A stretch of 48,577 nucleotides of DNA from an uncultured Clostridia bacterium (GTDB lineage: Bacteria; Bacillota; Clostridia; TANB77; CAG-508). Where the stretch lies: contig CALXFE010000010.1 of assembly GCA_944387545.1 (NCBI GenBank), positions 1-48,577 of the forward strand, read 5' to 3'. This document shows, one piece after another, positions 37,898 through 48,390 of the stretch (the stretch's first letter is position 1; the number at the start of each line of letters is the position of its first letter). The notes beneath the pieces are model-generated. The model was not told the DNA's origin, searched no databases, and saw nothing but the letters and a program-made list of their open reading frames with translations. The position numbers were made by a program, and so were the translations under genes.

Positions 37898-39811
37898 ATT
37901 CAAATCTTCCCATTCTTGCATTTTTTCTTCTATTTCTTGATTAATTTTTTGTATTTTTTGCTGTAATTCATTTAGTTTTATATAATCTGAAGCAATTTCT
38001 TCTTTTGTCATTTCTTTTTCAAGATCTTGTATTTCCTGTTCTTTTTGTTCTATATCTTTTTCTATTTTACAAATTTTATTTTGAATTCGATTTCTTTCTT
38101 TTTCAATAAAATATGGATTGGTTTCTTTCTTCTTATTTCTTTCATTTGAATTTATTTTTCCTTCTGCTTTATCAGAATTTTGTATTTCTTCAACTGCATC
38201 TTCATGCTTTTCTTTATATTCTAAAAATTCTTGATAACTTTTTTGATAAAATGTTACTTTTCCACTTTCAAATTCTAATATACAATCTGCAAGTTTATTT
38301 ACAAAATATCGATCATGAGAAACAAAAATCAATGTTCCTGTATATTCTTTTAGTATGTTTTCTAAACTTTCTTTTCCTACAATATCCATATGATTGGTTG
38401 GCTCATCTAATAATAAGACATTTGGTTCCTTCTTTAAAATCTTACACAATTGCAAACGACCTCTTTCTCCTCCTGATAATACCTTTATTTTTTTGAAGAC
38501 ATCTTCTCCTGTAAAAAGAAATGTCCCTAACAAGGTTCTTGCTTGTGTTGTTGTTAATTCTGGAAAACTTTGCGTTATTTCTTCAAATATCGTATTTTCC
38601 GGATTTGAAAATTCCATCTGTTGATCAAAATATTCTTTTTGTACATGATATCCATATTCGAATTCTCCCTTAATTTTAGGAATATCTCCATTTAATGTTT
38701 TTAGTAAGGTTGATTTTCCTGTTCCATTTTCTCCAATGATGGCTAATTTCTGCCCCTTATACAATTCAAAAGATATTTCTGCAATTGGCTTATCATATCC
38801 GATTTCTAATTTATCTACTTTTAATACTAGTTTTCCACTTTGTGTTTTGATATCAAAATTTGCATAAAATGTTTTTAAATCATATTTTTCTGGTTTTTCT
38901 ATGATTGTCATTTGCTCAATCTTTTTTAATTTGGATAATGCCATTTTCGCTTTGGTTGGTTTATATCGAAACCTATCTGCAATGGCTTGTAATCGTTTAA
39001 TTTCTGCTTGTTGATATTCATACTCTTTTAATTGTTTTTCATATCGTTCTTTTTTTAGTCTTTCAAAATCTGTATAATTTCCTTTGTATTCAACCATACT
39101 GGCATATTCAATCTCATATACTTTATTAACAATCTTATCTAAAAACATTCTATCATGTGATACAATCACAACTGCTTTTGGATAATTTCTTAAATAATTT
39201 TCCAACCATTCAATTGCTGTAATGTCTAAATGGTTTGTTGGTTCATCTAGTAATAAAATATCTGGTTTACTTAATAATAATTTTAAGAAAGCAATTTTAG
39301 TTCGTTGTCCTCCAGAAAATGCACTTATTTTTTTGTCTTTATCTTCTTCCTTAAAACCAAATTTTTTAATGGCTGTTTCATATTCTTTTTTATACATGTA
39401 TCCGCCTTGTATTTCATATTGTTCTAAAGCATTTGTATATTCTTTGATTGTTTTTTCGTCTGTTTGGTCTTGTAAAGCTTTTTCTTTTTCTTGTATCCTG
39501 TTTTCTAAGTTTATAATGGTTTCATAAACTTCTAATATTTCCTCTAACATGGTTTTATTAGAATTTTCAAAATTCATTTGTTGCAAATATCCAATCACAG
39601 GGCTTCCTTGTTTATATACATGAAATTTTTCTTCTCCAATTCCCTCTTCTAAAATGTCATTATCTATAATGGCGTTTAAAAAAGTAGTTTTTCCTGCCCC
39701 ATTTCTTCCGATAATCGCTATTTTATCTTTCTCTTTTATTTCAAAATTGATTTCTTCTAATATGGTTTCGGCTCCATAAGATATAGAACCATTGACAATT
39801 CTGTAGTTCAT
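37886..39811 (-). CDS. ABC-F family ATPase (YdiF/Uup-like)
   Basis: 641 residues, soluble. Two ATPase domains (Walker A GRNGAGKTT and GENGTGKST; signatures FSGGQRTK and LSGGERGR; Walker B LLLDEPTNHLD and LLLDEPTNHMD) joined by an ABC-F linker (about 235-310, AIADRFRYKPTKAKMALSKL) and followed by a C-terminal coiled coil (about 560-641, rich in Glu/Lys). ABC-F proteins act on the ribosome E site to rescue stalled or antibiotic-bound ribosomes. The length and coiled coil match Bacillus YdiF; the exact orthology is not certain. The ribosome site is AAAGGAAGAGAG. Confidence 0.9.
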   Translation of the reverse strand: MNYRIVNGSISYGAETILEEINFEIKEKDKIAIIGRNGAGKTTFLNAIIDNDILEEGIGEEKFHVYKQGSPVIGYLQQMNFENSNKTMLEEILEVYETIINLENRIQEKEKALQDQTDEKTIKEYTNALEQYEIQGGYMYKKEYETAIKKFGFKEEDKDKKISAFSGGQRTKIAFLKLLLSKPDILLLDEPTNHLDITAIEWLENYLRNYPKAVVIVSHDRMFLDKIVNKVYEIEYASMVEYKGNYTDFERLKKERYEKQLKEYEYQQAEIKRLQAIADRFRYKPTKAKMALSKLKKIEQMTIIEKPEKYDLKTFYANFDIKTQSGKLVLKVDKLEIGYDKPIAEISFELYKGQKLAIIGENGTGKSTLLKTLNGDIPKIKGEFEYGYHVQKEYFDQQMEFSNPENTIFEEITQSFPELTTTQARTLLGTFLFTGEDVFKKIKVLSGGERGRLQLCKILKKEPNVLLLDEPTNHMDIVGKESLENILKEYTGTLIFVSHDRYFVNKLADCILEFESGKVTFYQKSYQEFLEYKEKHEDAVEEIQNSDKAEGKINSNERNKKKETNPYFIEKERNRIQNKICKIEKDIEQKEQEIQDLEKEMTKEEIASDYIKLNELQQKIQKINQEIEEKMQEWEDLNKKL

Positions 39812-40020
39812 TTTCTCTCTTCCTTTTTTTATTCTCTATATGCTCCATCGATATCTGGAACCTTTTTTATAATCGCATCAAATACATATACTTTTTTATT
39901 TATAAATTCACCTCATATATGCAAGTATATCTAATATATCACAAAGTATAGAAAAATAATAGTGTTTTTCATCCTATCTGCTCTAAATCTAAAAACAAAA
40001 GTTATTTTACACAGCAAAAT

Positions 40021-40046
40021 AAGCTTTAGGTATATCCCTAAAGCTT
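40021..40046 (-). terminator. glyS terminator hairpin
   Basis: AAGCTTTAGG and CCTAAAGCTT form a perfect 10-bp stem around 6 bases, followed by a short T run on the minus strand. Confidence 0.8.
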
Positions 40047-40058
40047 AGATAATTTGTC

Positions 40059-40096
40059 AAAATGTCCCATTGGGAAACGTCCCCAAATGGACAAAA
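40059..40096. repeat. Single REP-like unit, type 2 variant
   Basis: AAAATGTCCCATTGGGAAAC and GTCCCCAAATGGACAAAATT, between the glyS stop and its terminator. Related to 35761-35800 with changes in the middle. Confidence 0.75.
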
Positions 40097-40097
40097 T

Positions 40098-41480
40098 TTA
40101 GAATTCTAATTTTTCTTCTAACCAGCTTGCTACCTCATCAATTGGAATTCTAATTTGTTCCATAGTATCTCTATCTCTGATAGTTACGGTATTATCTTCT
40201 AGTGTATCAAAATCAACTGTTAAACAATATGGTGTACCAATTTCATCTTCTCTTCTATATCTCTTTCCGATACTTCCTGTTTCATCATAATCACACATAA
40301 ATTTCTTTGATAATTTTTCATGTACCTCTTGTGCTTTTTCTGATAATTTTTTAGATAATGGAAGTACGGCTATTTTGTATGGTGCTAATACTGGATGTAA
40401 ATGTAATACTACTCTTGTATCTCCTTCACCAATTTCTTCTTCATCATAGGCGTTACATAAGAATGCTAATGCAACTCTGTCTGCTCCTAAAGATGGTTCT
40501 ATACAATATGGTACATATTTTTCGTTTGTTTCTGGGTCTGTATATGTGAAATCTTCTTTTGAAACATTCATATGACTCTTTAAGTCAAAGTCTGTTCTAT
40601 CTGCAATTCCCCATAATTCTCCCCAACCAAATGGGAATGTGAATTCAATATCTGTTGTTGCATTACTATAATGTGATAATTCTTCTTTTGAATGATCTCT
40701 TAGTCTAATATTTTCTTCTTTCATTCCTAAATTTAATAACCAATTTTTACAGAATTCTTTCCAATATGCATGCCACTCTAAATCTGTTCCTGGTTTACAG
40801 AAGAATTCTAGTTCCATTTGCTCAAATTCTCTTGTTCTAAATGTAAAGTTTCCAGGTGTGATTTCATTTCTAAAAGCTTTTCCGATTTGTGCAATTCCCA
40901 TTGGTAATTTTCTTCTCGTTGTTCTCATTACATTTTTAAAGTTTACAAATATACCTTGTGCTGTTTCTGGTCTTAAATATATCTCTGCTGTTTTATCTTC
41001 TGTTACGCCTTGGAAAGTTTTAAACATTAAATTGAATTTTCTAATATCTGTAAAGTTTGTTTTTCCACAATTTGGACATGGTATTTTATTTTCATTAATA
41101 AAGTCTATTAACTCTTGGTCAGACATACCATCTGCAATCATATCTTTTCCATTATCATGTGCCCATTCTTCTATTAATTTATCTGCTCTATGTCTGGTTT
41201 TACATTCTTTACAATCAATTAATGGGTCTGAGAAACCTCCTACATGTCCTGAAGCTACCCATGTTGTTGGATTCATTAATATAGCTGCATCTAATCCCAC
41301 ATTATATTTGCTTTCTTGAATAAATTTCTTTCTCCATGCCATTTTGACATTGTTTTTTAATTCATTTCCTAGAGGTCCATAATCCCACGTATTTGCTAAT
41401 CCTCCATAGATTTCTGAACCTGGGTAAATATATCCCCTATTTTTACAAAGTGCTACTAAAGTGTCCATTGATTTTAACAT
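40098..41480 (-). CDS. glyS: Glycyl-tRNA synthetase, single-chain class II
   Basis: 460 residues of the homodimeric eukaryote/archaeal-like type. Markers: [20 protein letters not shown], motif 2 region [39 protein letters not shown] and the final anticodon-binding domain ([24 protein letters not shown]). Two zinc-binding Cys pairs (CKEC, CPNC) are present. The start at 41480 follows AAGGAGGAATT; a longer open frame (to 41609) runs back into the T-box and is not coding. It charges tRNA-Gly, of interest because CGGN sites in this window appear to be read as glycine. Confidence 0.95.
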   Translation of the reverse strand: MLKSMDTLVALCKNRGYIYPGSEIYGGLANTWDYGPLGNELKNNVKMAWRKKFIQESKYNVGLDAAILMNPTTWVASGHVGGFSDPLIDCKECKTRHRADKLIEEWAHDNGKDMIADGMSDQELIDFINENKIPCPNCGKTNFTDIRKFNLMFKTFQGVTEDKTAEIYLRPETAQGIFVNFKNVMRTTRRKLPMGIAQIGKAFRNEITPGNFTFRTREFEQMELEFFCKPGTDLEWHAYWKEFCKNWLLNLGMKEENIRLRDHSKEELSHYSNATTDIEFTFPFGWGELWGIADRTDFDLKSHMNVSKEDFTYTDPETNEKYVPYCIEPSLGADRVALAFLCNAYDEEEIGEGDTRVVLHLHPVLAPYKIAVLPLSKKLSEKAQEVHEKLSKKFMCDYDETGSIGKRYRREDEIGTPYCLTVDFDTLEDNTVTIRDRDTMEQIRIPIDEVASWLEEKLEF

Positions 41481-41583
41481 AACAATTCCTCCTTCTAATT
41501 TTATTTGCCAAGCAGATGAAAGTTTTTTGTTTTTTATTGAGATAAAACTGTGCAGATTGCTGCTTTTCATTAAATTTAAAACA

Positions 41584-41759
41584 AAAAAACTTTCATACCT
41601 AGCATACATAGCTAGGGACGAAAGTTATCATTCCGCGTTTCCACCCTATTTCCTAAAACTTTCCAAAATAAAAAGTTTTAAGCACCTTCATTTAAAAACT
41701 ACTCCAAAGCTCCCCATGTGTATTTATTATTGGTATCTCACCTTTACCAACTCTCTTTA
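41584..41759 (-). ncRNA. T-box leader of glyS
   Basis: On the minus strand GGGTGGAAACGCGGAA (41631-41646) is the T-box sequence that binds the acceptor end of uncharged tRNA. Next comes the terminator AACTTTCGTCCCTAGC ... GCTAGG ... GAAAGTTTTTTT (down to 41584). The 5' end has an AGAGAGTTGGT start of stem I (41746-41759). It should raise glyS expression when tRNA-Gly is uncharged. I could not place the specifier codon with confidence. Confidence 0.9.
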
Positions 41760-41811
41760 AATAAATATTATCACATTTTTTCTTCTTCACCGTAGATATT
41801 TAATTTTATAT

Positions 41812-41840
41812 ATTTTATTATCTTTATTTAAAAAAGTCAA
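41812..41840 (-). promoter_or_regulatory. glyS promoter
   Basis: On the minus strand TTGACT (41835-41840), a 17-base spacer and TAAAAT (41812-41817), upstream of the T-box. Confidence 0.7.
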
Positions 41841-41914
41841 TAATTTTCTAAAAAAATATTGATAAAATCCTTTTTTTATGCTAATATATTAATTGTTGTA
41901 ATCAAATAATTTAT

Positions 41915-41989
41915 AGGGGTATAGTGTTAATGGTAGCACATCGGTCTCCAAAACCGCCTGTGTGGGTTCGAATCCTACTACCCCTGCCA
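41915..41989 (+). tRNA. tRNA-Trp (anticodon CCA)
   Basis: The acceptor stem AGGGGTA/TACCCCT, a GGTTCGAATCC T arm, a 7-base anticodon loop CTCCAAA giving CCA, and an encoded 3' GCCA. The anticodon loop is of normal length. It is a single tRNA followed by a terminator. Confidence 0.96.
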
Positions 41990-41993
41990 CAAT

Positions 41994-42034
41994 GGAAACC
42001 ATACTGTGCAATAGTTTTATGGTTTCTATTTTTA
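41994..42034 (+). terminator. Terminator after tRNA-Trp
   Basis: GGAAACCATA pairs with TATGGTTTC, followed by TATTTTTATA. Confidence 0.85.
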
Positions 42035-42237
42035 TACCCAATATACCAGAATTACTAAATTTTTATTAAAAGGGACAAATCGAGGACAAAAGATTCAGGA
42101 ATGAAATTAGCAAATAATATCTCCTTACCTAATAAATATAAAGATCACTATTTGCTTGGTAACTCGAACTGGTTCTCATTCTGATTTATTTGATAAATAA
42201 ATTTAAAATCGTTTTATTCAGTAATTTAATTTTAAAT
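42035..42237. other. Intergenic stretch after tRNA-Trp
   Basis: About 200 bases with no recognisable gene. A 25-codon open frame here (ending GTNRGQKIQE) faintly recalls the C-terminus of some integrases but is too short to call. Confidence 0.3.
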
Positions 42238-42249
42238 GAGGTGATTTTA

Positions 42250-42835
42250 ATTTTTCATAGTATAAAATCTTATATATATGTTATTATTTTTTTCGTTTTA
42301 TTCATTAGTATATTCTTTACCCCAGTTATTAGCTCTAATGATTTTATATATCAAAATTCTTTAGATTCTCAAATTATTTCTGTTAATCCAGATGGTTTTG
42401 TTTGGCCTCTTCCTGGCTATACAAGAATTAGTTCTTATTTTGGTAAAAGAGTTTCTCCTACTTCTCGGTGCTTCTTCTTCTCATTCTGGTATTGATATTC
42501 CTGCTCCAGAGGGAACTAGATTTATTGCTGTAGCAGATGGCGAGATTACTTTTACACAATTTTTAGGTGCTGGTGGTTATACGATTACACTTTCTTTTGA
42601 CAATTATAAAGTTACATATTGTCATTGTTCTCCAAATTATATTGTAAAAGTAGGAGATACTGTAAAACAAGGACAAGTAATTGGTTATGTTGGTCCAAAA
42701 TATGTTTATGGTGTAAAAGGAAATCCCTATGCAGATTCTAGTGGTAAACCTACAAATGGTGCTACGACTGGTACACATCTTCACTTAGGTATTCGAATTG
42801 ATAATAAATATCAGAATCCATTAAGCTTTTTTTAA
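42250..42835 (+). CDS. Secreted M23 (LytM-type) zinc endopeptidase; +1 shift at CGG
   Basis: 194 residues when read through. A hydrophobic leader (residues about 8-26) is followed by an M23 domain: SHSGIDIP (His and Asp ligands), a conserved YGH-like region written as YCHCSPN, and THLHLGI (HxH). It should cut peptidoglycan cross-links or act as a cell-wall scaffold. The first frame ends at 42495. At the in-frame CGG 42466-42468 (residue 73) skipping the C gives SPTSGASSSHSGIDI, the usual approach to the active site. The start is uncertain: GAGGTGA (42238-42244) is 5 bases before an ATT at 42250; the only standard-type in-frame start upstream, TTG at 42190, has no ribosome site. Confidence 0.82.
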
Positions 42836-42921
42836 GCTTACTTATATAAATTCTTACAGATACCATTTTATGCTATATTAGCATTCATATTAGCTATTAC
42901 AAAAGCAGATGACTAAGACCA

Positions 42922-42962
42922 CAAAAAGTGCCACAATGGGAAACCATCTGTGGCACTTTTTG
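42922..42962. terminator. Bidirectional terminator
   Basis: CAAAAAGTGCCACA and TGTGGCACTTTTTG form a perfect 14-bp stem between the convergent M23 and zinc-ribbon genes. Confidence 0.93.
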
Positions 42963-42965
42963 TAT

Positions 42966-43478
42966 TTACATATCATCATCATTATTTTCTTCTTTATTTT
43001 CTTTCTCTTCTTCTTTTGGTTCTTCAGATTCTTCATCACATCCATGACAACCAGAACAACTTCCATTACATTGCGTATCTTCTTCTAAATCTCCTGACCA
43101 ATCTAATTCTATTATATTATTACAAACTGGACATTCTATTTCTGTCTTATTCTCATCTACATCTATTACAAATTGATTATCACAGTATGGACAAATAATT
43201 TCAAAATCAAAGCCCTCTTCTGAATAGATGTCTTTTTCAATATTATCAATGATTTGTTGCATTTGATTTATTTTACCATCAATTTCTTTTTGCTTTTCTT
43301 CTAACTCCATCATTCTTTGTTCTTTATAGTCAATAAGCATATCCATTTCATCAATTACTTTTTCGACAAACATAGAAAATCTAGCTTTAACATAGTTTAA
43401 ATCTTCTTTATTTTTTAAGTTTTTTTCCATATCCTCTAAAAATTTTTGATATTCTTCTCTTAGTTTTAGTTTAGCCAT
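42966..43478 (-). CDS. Coiled-coil zinc-ribbon protein (CD1247-like)
   Basis: 170 residues. A long helical N-terminus (1-85, probably coiled coil) leads to a zinc ribbon IICPYCDNQF ... IECPVCNNII (about 95-125), a Cys-rich CNGSCSGCHGC segment and a very acidic end. It resembles the CD1247-type proteins of Clostridia, which also have a helical part and a zinc ribbon. The function is unknown. It lies 16 bases after efp, so is probably co-transcribed. Confidence 0.7.
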   Translation of the reverse strand: MAKLKLREEYQKFLEDMEKNLKNKEDLNYVKARFSMFVEKVIDEMDMLIDYKEQRMMELEEKQKEIDGKINQMQQIIDNIEKDIYSEEGFDFEIICPYCDNQFVIDVDENKTEIECPVCNNIIELDWSGDLEEDTQCNGSCSGCHGCDEESEEPKEEEKENKEENNDDDM

Positions 43479-43493
43479 TAAGATTCACCTTTC

Positions 43494-44060
43494 TTATACT
43501 CTTTCCATATATTCGCCTGTTCTTGTATCTATTCTTAGAATATCACCAATATTAACGAATAATGGTACTTGGATTTCTAAGCCTGTTTCTAGTTTTGCTG
43601 GTTTTCCTGATGTTGTTGTTGTGTTTCCACTAAATCCAGGTTCTGTATATGTAACTTCTAATTCCACAAATATTGGTGGTTCTACTGCAAATACATTTCC
43701 TTTATATGAAAGAATTGTTACTTCCATATTTTCTTTTAAATATTTTAAGCAGTCACCTATTTGTTCTTCGTTTAATGGAATTTGATCATATGTTTCATTA
43801 TCCATGAAATAATATAATCCTCCATCATTATATAAATATTGCATAGTTTTCTTTTCTATTTGTGCTGCTGGGAATTTATCTCCTGGGTTAAATGTTTTTT
43901 CTAATGTTGCACCTGTTATTACATTTTTTAATTTTGTTCTTACAAATGCTGACCCCTTTCCTGGTTTAACATGTTGAAATTCTACGATTCTATATACATT
44001 TCCCTCCATTTCAAATGTTGTTCCATTTCTAAAATCTCCTGCTGAATATACTGATGCCAT
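43494..44060 (-). CDS. efp: Elongation factor P
   Basis: 188 residues in three beta domains. EF-P relieves ribosome stalling at polyproline. The tip loop reads [10 protein letters not shown], with Lys35 at the position that reaches the peptidyl-transferase centre. The start at 44060 follows AAAGGAG; a longer in-frame start at 44078 contains this site. The neighbours (CD1247-like gene, M24 peptidase) are usual for Clostridia. Confidence 0.95.
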   Translation of the reverse strand: MASVYSAGDFRNGTTFEMEGNVYRIVEFQHVKPGKGSAFVRTKLKNVITGATLEKTFNPGDKFPAAQIEKKTMQYLYNDGGLYYFMDNETYDQIPLNEEQIGDCLKYLKENMEVTILSYKGNVFAVEPPIFVELEVTYTEPGFSGNTTTTSGKPAKLETGLEIQVPLFVNIGDILRIDTRTGEYMERV

Positions 44061-44202
44061 AATGATTTCTCCTTTCATTTTTCAAATAATATTACAAACT
44101 CTAAATATTTTACTACATTTCTTAATAAAAATCAAGGGATTTATTGATTTTAAGCCATTTTGCTTTTTATTGCATACTTTGATTTCGTTATGCATGCTTT
44201 CC

Positions 44203-45261
44203 TTATATTACAATATAATTTTTCTCAGAATTGGTTAAATTTATACAACCAAATTTTGTAATTTGTACTGTATCTTCTATTCTAACACCAAATTTTCCTG
44301 GAATATATATCCCTGGTTCATTGGTTACAACCATATTTTCTTTTAATGATGTATCTGTTCTATAACTAATATATGGTGCTTCATGTATTTCCATTCCTAC
44401 TCCATGACCTAAACTATGAATCAAATCATATCCATTTAATTTGAAATCATTTTCTACCATTTTTGTTAATAATCTCGTACTCGCTCCATCTTTAAACTCA
44501 TCTGCTGTTTGTGTTTGATTTTTCAAAACCAATTCATAAACTGGTTTTACATATTCTGGGACCTTTCCAACAAAAAAGGTTCTTGTCATATCTGAGCAAT
44601 ATCCATTTACTTTACATCCCATATCAATGGTTATGATATCTACATCTTGTATCTTTCTATCTGTTGGAATTGCATGTGGTTTTGATGTATTTTCTCCTGA
44701 TGCTACAATTGTATCAAATGATATGCCATCTGTTCTTTGTTTATAGTATTCTTCAATTTCATTAGCAATCTGTTTTTCCGTCATACCTGGTTTAATATAG
44801 TCTAGTATATATGAAAAACAATTATCTGTAATTTCACATGCTTTTCTTATATTGCTTATTTCTTCTTGATCTTTTATCATTCTTTGCTTTTCTATAATAT
44901 GTTCTGTTTCTACTAAACTATTGATTTTATATTTTCTCATATATTCTTTATATTGTGCATATGTGACATAATATTCTTCAAATCCTACATTTTCACAAAA
45001 CATAAAGAAATTTTCATAATCCTCTTTTGATACATCATTGATATCATAGACAATAATTTCATCATATAATGTTAATGTGCTATGAACATGTTCTATATAT
45101 CTTGCATCTGTTATATAAATATTTTCTTTTCTAGTTAATAACAAGATTCCTTCCGCATCTATATTGGTTAGGTATTTGATATTAATTGGATTTGATATAA
45201 TTAGCCCCTGTAAATCTAAGCTAGACATTTTATTTCTTAACCATTGCAATTTAGGATTCAT
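44203..45261 (-). CDS. M24 Xaa-Pro aminopeptidase-like protein
   Basis: 352 residues. The N-terminal creatinase-like domain (1-125) is followed by the pita-bread catalytic domain with its metal ligands in TIDMGCKVNGYCSDMTRTF (two Asp), HSLGHGVGMEIHE (His), NEPGIYIPG (Glu) and GVRIEDT (Glu). It removes an N-terminal residue before proline. The start at 45261 follows GGGGGAT; the annotated Met five codons earlier has a weaker site. Confidence 0.93.
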   Translation of the reverse strand: MNPKLQWLRNKMSSLDLQGLIISNPINIKYLTNIDAEGILLLTRKENIYITDARYIEHVHSTLTLYDEIIVYDINDVSKEDYENFFMFCENVGFEEYYVTYAQYKEYMRKYKINSLVETEHIIEKQRMIKDQEEISNIRKACEITDNCFSYILDYIKPGMTEKQIANEIEEYYKQRTDGISFDTIVASGENTSKPHAIPTDRKIQDVDIITIDMGCKVNGYCSDMTRTFFVGKVPEYVKPVYELVLKNQTQTADEFKDGASTRLLTKMVENDFKLNGYDLIHSLGHGVGMEIHEAPYISYRTDTSLKENMVVTNEPGIYIPGKFGVRIEDTVQITKFGCINLTNSEKNYIVI

Positions 45262-45282
45262 ATTATCATCCCCCATATATTA

Positions 45283-46032
45283 TTATTTATACATTCCTAA
45301 AGTAAATATTTTCATTAGTATTAATTTAATTGTTTCAAATGGTATATACATACTGATAAAAGTAGCAATTACAATAAATGGTCCAAACGGTATATATTCA
45401 TCAGTTTTCTTTACTTTTGTTATTAATAGTCCTATACTAAGGATTGCACCTATTAAAAATGATACTAATGTAATAACAACGATATTTGATAATCCAAAAT
45501 ACAATCCCAATGCACCCATTAATTTTACATCGCCAAAGCCCATAGCTTCTTTTCCATAAAATAGACCTCCTACTAATGTGATCAATAAGAATATACCTGC
45601 CCCTGCTAGCATACCTAATAACATATTTAAGGTAATTGCTACATCTGATAAACCATAGATAAATGCAAATATTAATCCAATTTCAAATATGGTCAGATTT
45701 AATCTATTGGGTATGATTTGTAATTTAAAATCTATTACAAATGCAGATAATAGCATTGGTGTTAATATCATAAATTTTATTAAATCTAAATTAGCAATAA
45801 CTGTATCTTTAATCCCCAAAGTATATACTAAAGTTACATATATAGCTGAAGTTAGAATCATTAATATATAGTTTGGTTTAAAATTTCTTCTATATTCTTT
45901 GAATATGTCTAATGATAAAAATTTTTTATATTCTGGTAATCGTTTATTTGACCAGTCTACTAATTGCCCCACAATTAGTCCTAGAATTGCAACAGTCAAA
46001 TAGTATCCTATATGTACATCATTATAATACAT
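45283..46032 (-). CDS. Prepilin peptidase (A24)
   Basis: A 249-residue polytopic membrane aspartic peptidase. The two catalytic Asp are seen in FVIDFKLQIIPN and GFGDVKLMGALG. The N-terminal methyltransferase-like part has no CxxC zinc pairs, as in peptidases that only cleave. It is the likely processor of the prepilin-like proteins at 1074-4708 and 25662-27339. It lies 21 bases upstream of the M24 gene. Confidence 0.92.
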   Translation of the reverse strand: MYYNDVHIGYYLTVAILGLIVGQLVDWSNKRLPEYKKFLSLDIFKEYRRNFKPNYILMILTSAIYVTLVYTLGIKDTVIANLDLIKFMILTPMLLSAFVIDFKLQIIPNRLNLTIFEIGLIFAFIYGLSDVAITLNMLLGMLAGAGIFLLITLVGGLFYGKEAMGFGDVKLMGALGLYFGLSNIVVITLVSFLIGAILSIGLLITKVKKTDEYIPFGPFIVIATFISMYIPFETIKLILMKIFTLGMYK

Positions 46033-46071
46033 TATCTTCTCCTTTTACTTTTGTTTTTACTTATTTTTTCC

Positions 46072-46560
46072 TCATTTTATGTTTAATTTACTTTTTATTT
46101 TCTTTTCTATTGGTCTTTTCCATAAAGTGTACCAAAAATCTTTTTCATTTATTGGATCAACTAATATTGTATACATATTGCATCTGTTTCCACCGATAAT
46201 GTCTGTAAAGATTTGGTCTCCCACAATTGCTATATTCTCACTTTTTTCGCCTAAGTCTTTTTGACATTTTTTGAATCCTCTTTTTAGTGGTTTCATAGCA
46301 AAATTATGATATTTTATATCTAATTCTTTTGAGATATTTTCAACTTTTGCTTTATCATTTGTATTTGATAATATGTATAATTTCACACCTTGACCTTTTA
46401 AATTTTTTGCCCATTTCTTGACACTTTCTGTCATCTTTTTTGTATAATCTACTAATGTATTATCAACATCCAATAATAATGCTTTTATTTTATTTTTATT
46501 TAAAAATTCTATATCAATATCTTCTACTCTTTTAAAATATGCATCTGGATATAATTTCAT
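46072..46560 (-). CDS. YqeG-family HAD phosphatase
   Basis: 162 residues of the HAD-IIIA type: LLLDVDNTLVDY (nucleophile Asp), YILSNTND, KPLKRGF (Lys) and IVGDQIFTDIIGGN. YqeG is probably a phosphatidylglycerophosphate phosphatase-like enzyme. The start at 46560 follows GGAGGAAAG. Confidence 0.9.
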   Translation of the reverse strand: MKLYPDAYFKRVEDIDIEFLNKNKIKALLLDVDNTLVDYTKKMTESVKKWAKNLKGQGVKLYILSNTNDKAKVENISKELDIKYHNFAMKPLKRGFKKCQKDLGEKSENIAIVGDQIFTDIIGGNRCNMYTILVDPINEKDFWYTLWKRPIEKKIKSKLNIK

Positions 46561-46636
46561 ACTTTCCTCCATTACATTTATATCTTATCAATTCCTTATT
46601 TTTTTGTCAATAAATATTGAGGCAATCATATTATTT

Positions 46637-47371
46637 CTAGACATTGCCTATAACATTCATATCTTCTGTTACTTTTACTAAATCAAAATTAATACCATCA
46701 GCACTCACTAATTTAAAATGGATACCAAAATGTTCTCCTTCTACTGCTTCCTTTATTGCCGTACTATGTAAATGACCATAATAGCATTTTTTTACATGGT
46801 ATTGTTTTAATATTTTTATAAATGCATTCATTTCATTATTTTGCACATTTTGTTTTACAATTGGTGGATAATGCATGAAAGCAATAATTTCTTTGTCATC
46901 TCCATATGTTTCTAATCCATTTTTTATAGATAGTTCTAATCTTGAAACTTCTCTATTTATCATTTTTTTGCATTCATCATCTTCTCCTAATGTCCATCCT
47001 CTTGTTCCTACTATAATGTTATTTTCAAATTCATATGCATTATTATAAATAAAATCAATATTATGGAAATGATTTTCTTTTATATAATTTCTCATACTAT
47101 TTACTGTAGACCACCAATAATCGTGATTTCCTTTTAGTAATAATTTTTTTCCTGGTAATTGGTTTAAATACGCAAAATCTTTATATGTATCTTTTAAATA
47201 CATAGACCAAGAAAAATCTCCTGGTAAAATCACTAAATCTTCTTCTTTTACTAATCTTATCCAATTTTCTTTTACTTTTTCTTCGTAACCTTCCCAGTTT
47301 TCTCCAAAAACACTCATTGGTTTATTTTCATTAAAGGATAAATGAAGGTCTCCTATTGTATATATTGCCAT
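46637..47371 (-). CDS. Calcineurin-like metallophosphoesterase
   Basis: 244 residues with all the ligand motifs: GDLHLS, LPGDFSWSM, KGNHDYWW, MHYPP and GHLHS. Two metal ions would be bound. The substrate is unknown. It lies 20 bases after tsaD on the same strand. Confidence 0.9.
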   Translation of the reverse strand: MAIYTIGDLHLSFNENKPMSVFGENWEGYEEKVKENWIRLVKEEDLVILPGDFSWSMYLKDTYKDFAYLNQLPGKKLLLKGNHDYWWSTVNSMRNYIKENHFHNIDFIYNNAYEFENNIIVGTRGWTLGEDDECKKMINREVSRLELSIKNGLETYGDDKEIIAFMHYPPIVKQNVQNNEMNAFIKILKQYHVKKCYYGHLHSTAIKEAVEGEHFGIHFKLVSADGINFDLVKVTEDMNVIGNV

Positions 47372-47391
47372 ATATTTTCTCCCTATTTTTC

Positions 47392-48390
47392 TTACAATTT
47401 TAAATTTGGTATAGCATTCAAATCTAAACTATCTATTTTTCCATTTATATAGTTATAATATCCTGCTGATGCAATCATGGCTGCATTATCTGTGCATAAT
47501 TTTAAATCAGGCATATATATGTTTATTTTATTTTCTATATCTTCTTGTTCTAACTCTAAAAATGATTTTCTTATGTAAGAATTTGCCGAAACACCACCTG
47601 CCAATACAATTGTTTTGATTCCTGTTAATTTCATTGCTTTTTTTACATTTTCTATCAATATTTCTGTAACAGTTTTTTCAAAACTTGCACACAAGTCTGC
47701 TTTATTGATTTCTGGATTTTTATGATGCAAATTAATTACAGCTGTTTTGATTCCACTAAAACTAAAATCCATATTTTCAAAATGTGTTTTTGGTAATTCA
47801 ATCGTTGGCTTTCCTTCTTGCGCCAATTTATCCACTTTAGGACCTCCTGGATACCCCAGTCCTACTACTCTTGCCACTTTATCAAATGCTTCACCTATAG
47901 CATCATCCCTGGTTTTACCTAAAACTTCAAATTCTGTATAGCCTTTTACATGTATGATTTGTGTATTTCCTCCTGACATCATGACACATATAAATGGAGG
48001 TTGTAGTTCCTGATAAGTAATATAGTTTGCTGCAATATGTCCTTGTATATGATTTACTCCCACCAATGGTTTATTGATTGCAAAGCTTAATGCTTTCCCA
48101 TATGATAAACCAACTAATAAAGCGCCTACTAAACCTGGTCCATAAGTTGGGGTAATAGCATCTATTTGTTCTAATGTGATTTTTGCTTCCTCTAATGCTT
48201 TTTTGGTTACTCTTGAAATCGCTTCTATATGATTTCTAGATGCAATTTCTGGTACAACCCCTCCATATTTCTCATGGATTGGTATTTGCGTATCTATCAC
48301 ATTTGATAATATTTTTCTGCCATTTTTTACAACTGCTACTGATGTTTCGTCACAACTTGATTCAATTCCTAATGTGTAAATGTCGTTCAT
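47392..48390 (-). CDS. tsaD: tRNA N6-threonylcarbamoyladenosine synthase TsaD
   Basis: 332 residues of the Kae1/TsaD family, needed for t6A37 on ANN-reading tRNAs. [23 protein letters not shown] (metal His pair), MSGGNTQII and [13 protein letters not shown] are clear. The start at 48390 follows GGAGGAAAG; the longer in-frame start at 48537 has no ribosome site and does not belong to the family. Confidence 0.95.
   Translation of the reverse strand: MNDIYTLGIESSCDETSVAVVKNGRKILSNVIDTQIPIHEKYGGVVPEIASRNHIEAISRVTKKALEEAKITLEQIDAITPTYGPGLVGALLVGLSYGKALSFAINKPLVGVNHIQGHIAANYITYQELQPPFICVMMSGGNTQIIHVKGYTEFEVLGKTRDDAIGEAFDKVARVVGLGYPGGPKVDKLAQEGKPTIELPKTHFENMDFSFSGIKTAVINLHHKNPEINKADLCASFEKTVTEILIENVKKAMKLTGIKTIVLAGGVSANSYIRKSFLELEQEDIENKINIYMPDLKLCTDNAAMIASAGYYNYINGKIDSLDLNAIPNLKL

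Noticed and set aside
41481..41609. N-terminal extension of glyS
   Set aside because: It is the open frame through the T-box terminator; the real start at 41480 has AAGGAGGAATT.
42040..42110. Integrase remnant or attachment site after tRNA-Trp
   Set aside because: Only about 25 codons with a vague resemblance, no direct repeat of the tRNA 3' end seen downstream.
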